Assembly: GCF_011764545.1 (NCBI RefSeq)
Contig: NZ_AP022870.1
Location: 7,632,001 to 7,696,000, forward strand
From: Phytohabitans flavus
GTDB taxonomy: Bacteria > Actinomycetota > Actinomycetes > Mycobacteriales > Micromonosporaceae
Direction of reading: 5' to 3'
Length of the DNA: 64,000 nt
Part shown: positions 24,311 to 33,504 of the stretch, piece by piece
Layout: every line of letters starts with the position of its first letter
Numbering within the stretch: the stretch's first letter is position 1
Notes under the pieces: generated by a model
The model's database searches: none
What the model was told of the DNA's origin: nothing
What the model saw: the letters and a program-made list of their open reading frames with translations, nothing else
Program-made: the position numbers and the translations under genes

Positions 24311-25585
24311 GTGCGAAGGGTCGCGATCATCGGTGGCAACCGGATCCCGTTCGCCCGTTCGAACAGCCGGTACGCCACGGCGTCCAACCAGGACATGCTG
24401 ACCGCCGCGCTGGACGGCTTGATCGCCCGCTACGGGCTCGCCGGCCAGCGCCTCGGCGAGGTGGTGGCCGGTGCGGTGCTCAAGCACTCGCGCGACTTCA
24501 ACCTAACTCGCGAGGTGGTCCTCGGTTCACGGCTGGACGCGCACACGCCGGCGTATGACGTGCAGCAGGCGTGCGGCACCGGCCTGGAGGCCTCCATCCT
24601 GGTCGCCAACAAGATCGCGCTGGGCCAGATCGAGGTGGGCATCGCCGGCGGTGTGGACACCACGTCGGACGCACCGCTCCAGCTCAACGAGGACATGCGG
24701 CGCGCACTGCTCCAGATCAACTCGGCCCGTACGCTCGGTGGGCGGCTGCGCGCGGCTACCCGGCTGCGCCCGCATCAGCCGTTCCGCCCAGAGGTCCCGC
24801 GTAACGCCGAGCCGCGTACCGGGCTGTCGATGGGCGAGCACGCCGCGATTACCGCTGTGCAGTGGGGGATCGACCGCGCGGAGCAGGACAAGCTGGCACT
24901 GGAGTCGCACCAGAAGCTTGCCGCGGCGTACGAGCGTGGGTTCTTCGACGATCTGCTCACGCCGTACCTCGGCCTGGGCCGTGACCAGAATCTGCGCCCG
25001 GACACCTCCCTGGAGAAGCTCGCCGCGCTCAAGCCGGCGTTCCGGACTCCCACCGGGGAGCCGACCATGACCGCCGGCAACTCCTCGCCGCTCACCGACG
25101 GTGCGGCGGTCGTGCTGCTCGCCTCCGAGGAGTGGGCGGCCGCGCACAACCTGCCGGTGCTGGCCTGGTTCGTCGACGCCGAGACGGCCGCGGTCGACTT
25201 CGTACACGGCGCGGAGGGCCTGCTCATGGCGCCCACGTACGCGGTGCCTCGGCTGCTGGCGCGCCGCGGGCTCACGCTCCAGGACTTCGACTTCTACGAG
25301 ATCCACGAGGCATTCGCGTCGCAGGTGCTCGCCACGCTGGCGGCCTGGGAGTCGCCCGAGTTCTGCAAGGACAAGCTCGGCCTCGACGCGCCGCTCGGGT
25401 CGATCGACCGGGCCAAGCTGAACGTCAACGGCTCGTCGCTGGCCGCGGGGCACCCGTTCGCCGCGACGGGTGGCCGGATCGTGGCCACGCTCGCCAAGCT
25501 GCTCGCGGAGCGGGGCTCCGGCCGCGGCCTCATCTCCATCTGCGCGGCGGGCGGCCAGGGCGTCGTCGCGATCATGGAGGGTTGA
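24311..25585 (+). CDS. Acetyl-CoA acetyltransferase/thiolase (FadA2-like)
   Basis: 424 residues, GTG start. Thiolase residues: nucleophile Cys in VQQACGTGLEAS, NVNGSSLAAGHPFAATGGR with the general-base His, and SICAAGGQG with the second Cys. It cleaves 3-oxoacyl-CoA with CoA, or condenses two acetyl-CoA. Divergent from the FabG4-like gene over a shared regulator site, it supplies the last step of the beta-oxidation cycle encoded in this island. Confidence 0.95.
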   Translation: MRRVAIIGGNRIPFARSNSRYATASNQDMLTAALDGLIARYGLAGQRLGEVVAGAVLKHSRDFNLTREVVLGSRLDAHTPAYDVQQACGTGLEASILVANKIALGQIEVGIAGGVDTTSDAPLQLNEDMRRALLQINSARTLGGRLRAATRLRPHQPFRPEVPRNAEPRTGLSMGEHAAITAVQWGIDRAEQDKLALESHQKLAAAYERGFFDDLLTPYLGLGRDQNLRPDTSLEKLAALKPAFRTPTGEPTMTAGNSSPLTDGAAVVLLASEEWAAAHNLPVLAWFVDAETAAVDFVHGAEGLLMAPTYAVPRLLARRGLTLQDFDFYEIHEAFASQVLATLAAWESPEFCKDKLGLDAPLGSIDRAKLNVNGSSLAAGHPFAATGGRIVATLAKLLAERGSGRGLISICAAGGQGVVAIMEG

Positions 25586-26027
25586 GCGCCTCCTCGTACG
25601 CCAGCAGCGTGTCGACGAACATCTGGCGCTGCGCCGGGGTCAGGGGCGCGAGCGCCTGCCGCCAGGCGACCGCGCCCTTGCCCAGCCACTCGTTGATCGC
25701 CGCGTGGTGCTCGTCGGCGATGCTCACGATCGTTCGCCGCCGGTCGGTTTCGTCCTCCCGCCGCCGCAGGATTCCTTGGCGGCTGAGGTCGCCGACCATC
25801 AGGCTCACCGTCGCCGGCGCCACCTCCAGCCGGGCGGCCAGCTCGTTGACGCCGAGCGGCCCCTCGAAGAGCAGGTACGCGAGCAGCGACAGGTGGCGCG
25901 GCGCGAGCGAAAAGGACGCCAGCGCGTCCGGCACCCGGTGCCGTTTGACCCGGCCGACCAGGCGCGGCATGAAGAGCAGCAGCGTGCGGATGGCGTCGTC
26001 CACAGCCAGACCGTCGGGCGTTGACAC
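25572..26027 (-). CDS. MarR-family regulator (divergent to hemerythrin)
   Basis: 151 residues from GTG 26027. The winged helix shows LGVNELAARLEVAPATVSLMVGDLSRQGILRR and the wing EDETDRRRTIVSI. It overlaps the thiolase 3' end by 14 bases (convergent). The 76 bases to the divergent hemerythrin gene hold two identical-type 14-bp operators, so it probably represses both genes and is released by an oxidant or metal ligand, which is inference. Confidence 0.93.
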   Translation of the reverse strand: MSTPDGLAVDDAIRTLLLFMPRLVGRVKRHRVPDALASFSLAPRHLSLLAYLLFEGPLGVNELAARLEVAPATVSLMVGDLSRQGILRRREDETDRRRTIVSIADEHHAAINEWLGKGAVAWRQALAPLTPAQRQMFVDTLLAYEEALNPP

Positions 26028-26047
26028 TAGCTTTCTCCGTAACTTAC

Positions 26048-26061
26048 CTTTGCTGACAAAG
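26048..26061. promoter_or_regulatory. MarR box 1
   Basis: CTTTGCTGACAAAG: CTTTG-N4-CAAAG inverted repeat between the divergent MarR and hemerythrin genes. Confidence 0.72.
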
Positions 26062-26064
26062 ATG

Positions 26065-26078
26065 CTTTGCTTGCAAAG
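26065..26078. promoter_or_regulatory. MarR box 2
   Basis: CTTTGCTTGCAAAG, same motif as box 1 and 17 bp from it; dyad extends to GCTTTGC-TT-GCAAAGC. Confidence 0.75.
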
Positions 26079-26103
26079 CAAATCTTCCTGACGGGGTGAG
26101 GAT

Positions 26104-26460
26104 ATGACGGACCGAGCGCTTGGGCTTGGTGACCAGCTTGTGCAGATCCACGACGTGCTGCGGCGTGACCTCGCCGCGCTCCGGGCGGGTGACCTGCCCG
26201 CCGCCGACCTGAGGGTGCACTGCCTGGCCTTTTGCGGAGCGATCACCGCACATCACACCAGGGAGGACGGGGCTTTCTCCGACTTCGAGCGGCAGATGCC
26301 CGAGCTTGGGCCGCTGCTGGCGCGGCTCCGCATGGGGCACGCCATGATCGCCCGCCGGCTCGAGGCGGGGATCGACGACCTCGACGAGCTGGCCGCGGAG
26401 CTGGAGGCGCACTTCGCCTACGAGGAGGAGCACCTCGTCCCCGCGCTCAACAAGCTGTGA
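26104..26460 (+). CDS. Hemerythrin-like HHE-domain protein
   Basis: 118 residues. Four-helix bundle with the iron ligands VQIHDVLRRDL, ITAHHTREDGAF and AHFAYEEEHLVPAL, matching the H-HxxxE-H-HxxxxE pattern of bacterial single-domain hemerythrins. These bind a di-iron centre and sense or scavenge O2, NO or peroxide. It is governed by the divergent MarR gene through two adjacent boxes. The purB start follows after ten bases. Confidence 0.92.
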   Translation: MTDRALGLGDQLVQIHDVLRRDLAALRAGDLPAADLRVHCLAFCGAITAHHTREDGAFSDFERQMPELGPLLARLRMGHAMIARRLEAGIDDLDELAAELEAHFAYEEEHLVPALNKL

Positions 26461-26470
26461 GAATGGGCCG

Positions 26471-27889
26471 GTGATCCCAAATGTGCTCGCCGCCCGCTAC
26501 GCGTCCTCCGAGCTGACCGCGATCTGGGCGCCCGAGGAAAAAGTGCGGCTGGAGCGGCGGCTGTGGGTGGCCGTCCTGCGCGCGCAGCGTGACCTGGGCA
26601 TCGAGGTGCCGGATGGGGTCGTGGAGGCGTATGAGCGGGTGCTCGACAACGTCGACCTCGCCTCGATCGCCGCCCGCGAGCGGGTGACCCGCCACGATGT
26701 GAAGGCGCGCATCGAGGAGTTCAGCGCGCTCGCCGGTCACGAGCACGTCCACAAGGGGATGACCTCCCGCGACCTGACCGAAAACGTCGAGCAGCTTCAG
26801 GTGCGCCGGTCGCTGGAGCTGGTCCGCGACCGGGCGGTTGCCACCCTCGCCCGGCTGGCCCGCCTCGCGGTCGAGCACTCCGACCTGGTGATGACCGGCC
26901 GCTCGCACAACGTCGCCGCGCAGGCCACGACGCTCGGCAAGCGGTTCGCGTCGGCGGCCGAGGAGCTGCTGATCGCGTACGAGCGGCTGGATGACCTCAT
27001 CGACTGGTACCCGTTGCGCGGCATCAAGGGCCCGGTCGGTACGGCCGCCGACCAGCTTGACCTCTTCGACGGTGACGCCGAGCGGCTCGCCGACCTGGAG
27101 CGGCGGGTGGCCACGCACCTCGGCTTCAGCCGGGTGCTGGACAGCGTCGGGCAGGTGTACCCGCGGTCGATCGACTTCGCCACGGTCGCCGCGCTGGCGC
27201 AGCTCGTCGCCGGCCCCTCCGCACTGGCCACGACCATCCGGCTCATGGTCGGGCAGGAGCTTGTCACCGAAGGGTTCCGCCCCGGCCAGGTGGGCTCCTC
27301 GGCGATGCCGCACAAGATGAACACCCGGTCCAGCGAGCGGGTCAACGGGCTCGCGGTGATCGTCCGTGGCTACCTGTCGATGGTCGGCGAGCTCGCTGGC
27401 GACCAGTGGAACGAGGGTGACGTCTCCTGCTCGGTGGTGCGCCGGGTCGCGCTGCCGGACTCGTTCTTCGCGACCGACGGGCTGTTCCAGACGTTCCTGA
27501 CCGTGCTCGACGAGTTCGGCGCATACCCGGCGGTGATTGCCCGCGAGCTGGACCGCTACCTGCCGTTCCTGGCCACCACGAAGATCCTGGTGGCGGCGGT
27601 GCGGCGGGGCGTCGGGCGGGAGGCCGCGCACGAGGCGATCAAGGAGCACGCGGTGGCGGTGGCGCTGGCTATGCGGGAGAAGGGCGTCGCGGAAAACGAC
27701 CTCTTCGACCGGCTCGCGCTCGACAGCCGGCTGGGGCTGAGCCGCGCGGAGATCGACGCGCTGGTGGCCGACCGGGAGGCCTTCGTCGGCGCGGCGGCGG
27801 CGCAGGTGCGCGCGGTGGTGGACCGGATCGCCGAGGTGGTGGCCCGGCATCCGCGGGCGGCCAGCTACACGCCCGCTCCGATCCTCTAG
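26471..27889 (+). CDS. purB: Adenylosuccinate lyase
   Basis: 472 residues, GTG start. It is a fumarase/aspartase-superfamily lyase: TSRDLTENVEQLQ, TGRSHNVAAQATTLGKR (catalytic His region) and the signature GSSAMPHKMNTRSSERV with the flexible-loop Ser. It cleaves SAICAR to AICAR, and adenylosuccinate to AMP, releasing fumarate, so it serves steps 8 and 12 of the purine pathway. Ten bases after the hemerythrin gene; a strong hairpin follows. Confidence 0.97.
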   Translation: MIPNVLAARYASSELTAIWAPEEKVRLERRLWVAVLRAQRDLGIEVPDGVVEAYERVLDNVDLASIAARERVTRHDVKARIEEFSALAGHEHVHKGMTSRDLTENVEQLQVRRSLELVRDRAVATLARLARLAVEHSDLVMTGRSHNVAAQATTLGKRFASAAEELLIAYERLDDLIDWYPLRGIKGPVGTAADQLDLFDGDAERLADLERRVATHLGFSRVLDSVGQVYPRSIDFATVAALAQLVAGPSALATTIRLMVGQELVTEGFRPGQVGSSAMPHKMNTRSSERVNGLAVIVRGYLSMVGELAGDQWNEGDVSCSVVRRVALPDSFFATDGLFQTFLTVLDEFGAYPAVIARELDRYLPFLATTKILVAAVRRGVGREAAHEAIKEHAVAVALAMREKGVAENDLFDRLALDSRLGLSRAEIDALVADREAFVGAAAAQVRAVVDRIAEVVARHPRAASYTPAPIL

Positions 27890-27911
27890 CGCGGCGCCGA
27901 GTTCCGTTGCG

Positions 27912-27944
27912 CGCTGGGTCGGGGAGAACCTCCCCGACCCAGCG
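27912..27944. terminator. Strong hairpin terminator after purB
   Basis: 14-bp perfect arms CGCTGGGTCGGGGA / TCCCCGACCCAGCG, loop GAACC, 22 bases after the purB stop. Confidence 0.85.
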
Positions 27945-28021
27945 GCGTGACACGGCCCACCAGGTCGCGGGCCGTGCGGCCCACCGGCAGCTCATACGGC
28001 CGGCGGTCGCCCGGTGGCTCA

Positions 28022-28045
28022 AGGCAGTGACATGCTCCACTGCCT
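28022..28045. terminator. Hairpin at 3' end of YbjQ gene
   Basis: AGGCAGTG / CACTGCCT arms with an 8-base loop, overlapping the stop of the minus-strand gene. Confidence 0.5.
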
Positions 28046-28364
28046 ATGCGACTACTTTCGTCACCACGACCGCGGTGCCGTACGCGCACAGCTCCACCCA
28101 CAGCGTGCCGGTGTCGCGGTGGTCGAACCGCATGCCGATGACGGCGTTTGCCCCGCGCTCGCGGGCGGCCTCTCCCAACTTGGAAACGGCCTCGGTGCGC
28201 CAGCGCAGCAGGTGCTCGGGCGCTTTGGGGTCGTAGGCGCCGCCGCGGAGTGACTTCACACCCTCGGCGAACGCGTTGCGGGTCCGGGCCATCGAGATGA
28301 TGACTTCTCCCAGGACAGCGTGAACGTGGTACCCAGGCAAGTTGTCCGTCGTGACGACGAGCAC
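28044..28364 (-). CDS. YbjQ/UPF0145-family heavy-metal-binding-like protein
   Basis: 106 residues from GTG 28364 (an upstream start would add 18 atypical residues). VVTTDNLPGYHVHAVLGEV at the N-terminus, RGGAYDPKAPEHLLR and the pattern RGANAVIGMRFDHRD are the YbjQ signature. The family is a small pentameric cytoplasmic fold of unknown function, sometimes linked to metal or acid stress. No operon partner is visible. Confidence 0.9.
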   Translation of the reverse strand: MLVVTTDNLPGYHVHAVLGEVIISMARTRNAFAEGVKSLRGGAYDPKAPEHLLRWRTEAVSKLGEAARERGANAVIGMRFDHRDTGTLWVELCAYGTAVVVTKVVA

Positions 28365-28484
28365 ACCGAGAAAGTAGGACTTTCCGGACGCGAACATGAG
28401 GGCAATCGGCGGAAGCACCCGCGTACCGCAAAACCGCGCGGCGCGGACAAGCGTCCGCGCCGCGCTAGATCGAGGCAGTAACTG

Positions 28485-29162
28485 TCACACACCCGACACC
28501 GAGCGAATCCAGGCCCGGTTGTACGCGACGCTGCCGTAGTTCTGGATGTTCACGCCGTCCGCGGTGGAGGCGACGCCCACCTGCTGGCCGTTGTAGAACT
28601 GCGGCCCACCGGAGTCGCCGCGCCACGCGTTGCCGTTGATCCGGGTGGTGCGGATCGCCTGGCCGCCGTACGCGTCGGTGGCGCTGTTGCTGGTCACGCG
28701 CACGTTGGCGGTCTTGAGCTGGGTCGACGCGCCGCAGCCGCTGTAGCAGGTCATGCCCCAGCCGTAGATCGAGTTGGTCGAGCTGATCGGCGGGTTGCTG
28801 CTGGCCAGCGTCACGTACGACGTGCTCACCGAGCTGCTGAGTCGCATCAGTGCCAGGTCGTTCTGCGCGAACGTGGCGGACACGGTACGGGTCACGCCGC
28901 CGGAGGTGCGGTTGACGCTGCCGACCCGCACCGACATCGTGCCGTTGAGGCAGTGCCGGGCGGTGAGCACCCAGTTCGCCGCGATGATCGTGCCGGAGCA
29001 GGTGAACGAGCCGTTGGCGAGCACAGCGGCGGCCCACGGGGCGGACGACACGGTACCGCCGCCGATGATCAGGGGCGTGGGGTCGGCGACGGCCGCGCCG
29101 GGTACCACGAGGGCGCCGGTGACCGTGGCGGCGATGGCCGCGGCGGCGAGGCGGATGCGCAT
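28485..29162 (-). CDS. Secreted trypsin-like serine protease (S1 family)
   Basis: 225 residues from ATG 29162. Signal peptide MRIRLAAAAIAATVTGALVV cut after GAAVA. Mature start DPTPLIIGGGTVSS. Catalytic His in WVLTARHC, Asp in QNDLALMRL, Ser in RGDSGGPQFYNG. It has the paired Cys residues expected for three disulfides (FTCSGT/ARHC, TCYSGCG). Streptomyces-type trypsins degrade proteins outside the cell; no separate propeptide is obvious. Monocistronic, followed by no detectable neighbour in the same direction. Confidence 0.95.
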   Translation of the reverse strand: MRIRLAAAAIAATVTGALVVPGAAVADPTPLIIGGGTVSSAPWAAAVLANGSFTCSGTIIAANWVLTARHCLNGTMSVRVGSVNRTSGGVTRTVSATFAQNDLALMRLSSSVSTSYVTLASSNPPISSTNSIYGWGMTCYSGCGASTQLKTANVRVTSNSATDAYGGQAIRTTRINGNAWRGDSGGPQFYNGQQVGVASTADGVNIQNYGSVAYNRAWIRSVSGV

Positions 29163-29277
29163 GGCAACTCCTTCGTGAGGGGGTTTGCCACACGCTAGGA
29201 AACATCGATGATCGTCCACAAATCACATTGCAGTCATATCGCAATCGCAGATATGGCCGCATGACAGGTATAGTCGC

Positions 29278-29390
29278 TGCTCAGCGAAGGGGAGTAGCCC
29301 CCAATCGCGCGGTCGACACACTGGCGCCTCGAGCGCCCGGCCGCGCGGACCGCCTCACGGCGGTGGGCGAGACCTTCGACCCAGGCCCGC
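29278..29390 (+). ncRNA. yybP-ykoY manganese riboswitch
   Basis: The two conserved internal-loop strings are present: AAGGGGAGTAGC (29287-29298) and GGGCGAGACCTT (29365-29376). The P1 stem pairs CGAAGG (29285-29290) with CCTTCG (29373-29378). The GTCGACACACTGG stretch between them fits the family. Mn2+ binding would change the downstream structure (GGCCCGCGTGGGCC and CCCGGCCCGGCCGGG) that can cover the ribosome site GGAAGG. It controls the GDT1 gene that begins at 29444. Confidence 0.9.
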
Positions 29391-29443
29391 GTGGGCCGGG
29401 TCGAGGGGCGCCCCGTCTCCCGGCCCGGCCGGGAAGGATCCCG

Positions 29444-30051
29444 ATGGAGTACCTGCTCGTCGCGCTCACCGCGTTCGTGCTGATCCTGCCGGTGGAGCTG
29501 CCGGACAAGACGTTCGTCGCCACCCTCGTGCTCAGCACCCGCTTCCCGGCGCTGCCGGTGTGGCTCGGCGTGATCGCGGCGTTCGGTGTGCAGTGCCTCG
29601 TGGCCGTCGGCGCCGGAACACTGCTCTCCCAGCTGCCCCAGCGGCCGGTCGCGCTGGTCGCCGCCGCGCTCTTCGGGTCGGCGCGGCGATCCTGCTCCGC
29701 GGCGCGCGGCGCGCCGACACAGAGGAGAAGGAACAAGAGGAGGAGTACGCGGAGAAGGTGACCCCGTCGCGGAGTGGCCTGCGGGCGGCCGGCGCGAGCT
29801 TCGTGGTGCTCTTCACGGCCGAGTGGGGCGACCTGTCCCAACTGCTCACGGCCGGCCTGGTGGCGAGCGGCAAGCCGGCGATCCCGGTCTTCTTCGGCTC
29901 GTGGGCGGCACTGGCCGTGGTCTCTGGGCTGGCTGTACTCCTGGGGCGCTGGCTGCTGCGACGCGTCCGGCTGTCACTCGTGCGGTACGTCGCGGCCGGT
30001 GTCTGTGCCGTGCTCTGCGTGATCACCGTCATCGGTGCTGTGACCGGTTGA
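29444..30051 (+). CDS. GDT1/TMEM165-family Mn2+ transporter (frameshift)
   Basis: 202 residues after correction. It is a UPF0016 protein with two repeats of three helices; the pore motifs are ELPDKTF and EWGDLSQ (family consensus E-x-G-D-K/R-T/S). The first repeat has Pro in place of Gly, and the second has Leu in place of Lys or Arg. It should export Mn2+ (or Ca2+/H+ exchange) across the cell membrane. The frame changes at about 29680 (AALFG to VGAAILLRG); one extra G in a GGG run restores it. An Mn2+ riboswitch directly upstream supports the assignment. Confidence 0.9.
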
Positions 30052-30187
30052 GCAGGGCGGCCGGTGCGTGGTTACGACGCTCTACCAGGTACGCTGGTCA
30101 GCGCTCGCTTCCATTCGCGAGGCGGCACACACATCCGGCCCATCGGCCGATAGCGGCAAATTCTGCGTACACAGTCAGGAGTGTCCA

Positions 30188-30469
30188 GTGGCTCGCGTCG
30201 TTGTCGACGTCATGCTCAAGCCGGAGATCCTCGATCCGCAGGGTCAAGCGGTCGCCAGTGCGCTGCCCCGGCTCGGCGTCAACGATGTCACCTCTGTGCG
30301 GATCGGCCGGCGCATCGAGATCGAGTTCGCCGGTGAGCCCGACCTCGACCGGGCCCGGGAGATCGCCGACAAGCTGCTGGCCAACCCCGTGATCGAAGAC
30401 TTCACGGTGCGTGTCGACACGACCGGCAGCGACTCGCGGGAGTCGCAGCCGGCGGAGGCACCGGCATGA
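30188..30469 (+). CDS. purS: Phosphoribosylformylglycinamidine synthase subunit PurS
   Basis: 93 residues from GTG 30188. VVVDVMLKPEILDPQGQAV, RIGRRIEIEF and ADKLLANPVIEDF are the PurS hallmarks. It holds PurL and PurQ together as a three-part FGAM synthase, which converts FGAR to FGAM with glutamine and ATP. Its stop overlaps the purQ start (ATGA). Confidence 0.96.
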   Translation: MARVVVDVMLKPEILDPQGQAVASALPRLGVNDVTSVRIGRRIEIEFAGEPDLDRAREIADKLLANPVIEDFTVRVDTTGSDSRESQPAEAPA

Positions 30470-31164
30470 GCACGCGGGTGGGTGTCGTCACGTTTCCGGG
30501 GTCGCTCGACGACGGTGACGCGGCTCGCGCCGTGCGGGTCGCCGGCGGCGATGCCGTGGGGCTGTGGCACGCCGACCCCGACCTGCACGGCGTCGACGCG
30601 GTGGTCCTGCCCGGCGGCTTCTCGTACGGGGACTATCTGCGCGGCGGCGCCATCGCCCGGTTCGCCCCGGTGATGGAGACGATCGCCGCGGCGGCCCGCG
30701 AGGGCCTGCCGGTGCTCGGCATCTGCAACGGCTTCCAGATCCTCTGCGAGGCGCACATCCTGCCCGGGGCGCTCATCCGCAACCAGCACATGCACTTCCG
30801 CGCGCGCGACCAGCGGCTGCGCATCGAGGCGGTGCAGCCGGTGTGGACCAACGCGTTCACCGACAGCCAGGACGTCGTCATCCCGATCAAGCACGGTGAG
30901 GGTCGGTATGTGGCGGACGAGCGCACGCTCGACGAGCTCGAGGCAAACGGCCAGATCGTCGCGCGTTACGTCGGCGGCAACCCCAACGGCGCGCAGCGCG
31001 ACATCGCCGCGATCAGCAACGCGGCTGGCAACGTTGTCGGCATGATGCCGCACCCCGAGCACGCGGTGGACGCCCTGACCGGGCCTTCCACCGACGGCCT
31101 CGGCTTCTTCACGTCGATGTTGAAGTTCCTCGCCGGCGCTCCGGCGGACCAGGGAGCGTCATGA
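30466..31164 (+). CDS. purQ: FGAM synthase glutaminase subunit PurQ
   Basis: 232 residues. Class I glutamine amidotransferase: LPGGFSYGDYLRGG, the nucleophile Cys in LGICNGFQILCEA, and the His-Glu pair in MPHPEHAV. It releases ammonia from glutamine for PurL. It overlaps purS and purL by four bases on each side, so the three subunits are made together. Confidence 0.97.
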   Translation: MSTRVGVVTFPGSLDDGDAARAVRVAGGDAVGLWHADPDLHGVDAVVLPGGFSYGDYLRGGAIARFAPVMETIAAAAREGLPVLGICNGFQILCEAHILPGALIRNQHMHFRARDQRLRIEAVQPVWTNAFTDSQDVVIPIKHGEGRYVADERTLDELEANGQIVARYVGGNPNGAQRDIAAISNAAGNVVGMMPHPEHAVDALTGPSTDGLGFFTSMLKFLAGAPADQGAS

Positions 31165-33504
31165 CAACACAGCCCGAGGTCACCGTCGTCGTGGACGAGT
31201 TCGACGGTGGCCCGGATACGGTCCAGCGCGCCGCCGCCACGCCCGAGGAGCTCCAGCCGTACGCCGAGCTGGGCCTGCGCGACGACGAGTACGAGCGGAT
31301 CCGTGAGGTGCTCGGCCGCCGGCCGACCCAGTCCGAGCTGGCGATGTACTCGATCATGTGGAGCGAGCACTGCTCCTACAAGTCGAGCAAGGTGCACCTG
31401 CGCCAGTTCGGTGAGAAGGTGCCGCCCAGCGACAAGCTGCTCGCCGGCATCGGCGAAAACGCGGGCGTCATCCAGGTCAGCGACGACATCGCGGTGACGT
31501 TCAAGGTCGAGTCGCACAACCACCCGAGCTACGTCGAGCCGTACCAGGGTGCCGCCACCGGCGTCGGCGGCATCGTCCGCGACATCCTCGCGATGGGTGC
31601 CCGGCCGGTCGCCGTCATGGACCCGCTGCGCTTCGGCGCCGCCGACCACGAAGACACCGCCCGCGTGCTGCCCGGCGTGGTCAGTGGCATCGGGGGTATG
31701 GAAACAGCCTCGGCCTGCCCAACATCGGCGGCGAGGTCGTCTTCGACCCCTGCTACCAGGGCAACCCGCTGGTCAACGCGCTCTGCCTCGGCGTGCTGCC
31801 GGTCGACCGCCTGCAAAACAAGGCCGCTACCGGCCCGGGCAACATCGTGGTGCTGATGGGCGCCAAGACCGGGCGTGACGGCATCGGTGGCGTCTCGGTG
31901 CTGGCCAGCGCGACGTTCGACGACGAGAGCGAGCAGCGCCGCCCGTCCGTGCAGGTCGGCGACCCGTTCATGGAAAAGCTCCTGATCGAGGCGTGCCTGG
32001 AGCTCTACGACGACCGGCGGGTCGTCGGCATCCAGGACCTCGGTGGCGCCGGCCTGACCTGCGCGCTGACCGAGACCGCCGCGGCGGCCGGCACCGGCAT
32101 GAAGGTCGAGCTCGACCTGGTGCCGCTGCGCGAGCCGTCGATGGCGCCGCACGAGATCCTTGCCAGCGAGTCGCAGGAGCGCATGCTCCTGATCGTCACG
32201 CCCGACCAGCTCGAAGCCGTGCTCAAGACCGCCGCGCGGTGGGGCGTGCTGGCCACCGCGATCGGCGAGGTCACCCCGCCCGGCCCCGAGGGGTTGCCCG
32301 GCCGCCTCACGATCACCTGGCGGGGACACACGGTCGTCGACGTGCCGCCGGGTTCGCTCGCCGACGACGGCCCGGTGTATGCGCGGCCGATGCGTGAGCC
32401 CGCCGACCTGATCCTGATCCAGGCCGACCGCGCCGAGACGCTGCCCCGACCGTCCACACCGGACGCGCTGCGGGAGACCGTGCTGCGGATGATCGCCTCG
32501 CCGAACCTCTGCGACAAGACCTGGGTGACCGAGCAGTACGACCGGTTCGTGCTCGGCAACACCGTGCTCGCCCAGCCCGAAGACGCCGGTGTGATCCGCA
32601 TCGACGAGCGCACCGGTCTCGGTGTGGCGCTTTCCGTCGACGGAAACGGGCGGTATGCGCGGCTCGACCCGTACGCCGGGGCGAAGCTGGCACTCGCCGA
32701 GGCGTACCGCAACGTCGCCGTCACTGGCGCAAAGCCGCTCGCGGTCACAAACTGCCTCAACTTCGGCTCGCCCGAGGACCCGGCCGTCATGTGGCAGTTC
32801 GCCGAGGCCGTGCGGGGGCTCGCCGACGGTTGCGTCGAGCTTGGCATCCCGGTGACCGGCGGCAATGTGAGCTTCTACAACCAGACCGGCGCTGCGGCGA
32901 TCCACCCGACCCCGGTCGTGGGCGTGCTCGGTGTGATCGACGACGTCGCGCAGCGGGTGCCGATGGGCTTCCCCAAGCCGGCCAACCCCGAGGGCGACAT
33001 CATCTTCCTGCTCGGCGAGACCCGGCTGGAGCTGTCCGGCTCCGAGTGGGCCTGGGTCGAGCACGAGCACCTCGGCGGCGTACCCCGCGGGTCGACCTGG
33101 CCCGCGAGCGGGCGCTCGCCGAGCTGCTCGCCGAGGCCGCGCGGGTCGGCCACCTCAGCGCGGCGCACGACCTCTCCGACGGCGGTCTCGCGCAGGTGCT
33201 GGTGGAGGCCTGCCTGCGGCGGGGCGTCGGCGCCCGGATCGCGCTGCCCGAGGAGTTCGCGACCGGCTCGATGCCGTTCGTCTTCCTCTTCAGCGAGTCG
33301 GGTGGCCGGGCGATGGTGTCGGTGCCGCGCGGCCACGAGAAGGCGTTCACCGCGCTCTGCACGGAGAGCGGCGTGCCGTGGACCCCGCTGGGCGTGACCG
33401 ACGAAAACGGCGGTCAGCTCGAGGTCCGCAACCAGTTCACGATCGGGCTCGACGAGCTGCGGGAGGCGCACACCGCGACGCTGCCGCGCCTCTTCGGTGC
33501 CTGA
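31161..33504 (+). CDS. purL: FGAM synthase large subunit PurL, two frameshifts
   Basis: 781 residues after correction, a normal length for small-type PurL. It has the ATP-binding PurM-like folds: MWSEHCSYKSSK, KVESHNHPSYVEPYQGAATG, GIQDLGGAGLTCALTE, VTGGNVSFYNQTG and AAHDLSDGGLAQVLVEA. The reading frame breaks at 31692-31696 (GGGGG run, GIGG to YGNSLGLPNIGG) and at about 33083-33086 (CCCC run, GGVP to PRVDLARERAL). One added base at each restores the family sequence without loss. Because this enzyme is needed for purines, real breakage is unlikely. Its end overlaps ComB by eight bases. Confidence 0.95.

Noticed and set aside
22233..24401. 722-codon open frame antisense to the MaoC and FabG-like genes
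   Set aside because: It has no recognisable domain, and both strands' known genes explain the region; long antisense frames are expected in DNA of this GC content.
31161..33504. purL and purM as pseudogenes
   Set aside because: Single-base G/C-run losses of the same type as in eight other genes and essential pathway context make sequencing error far more likely.
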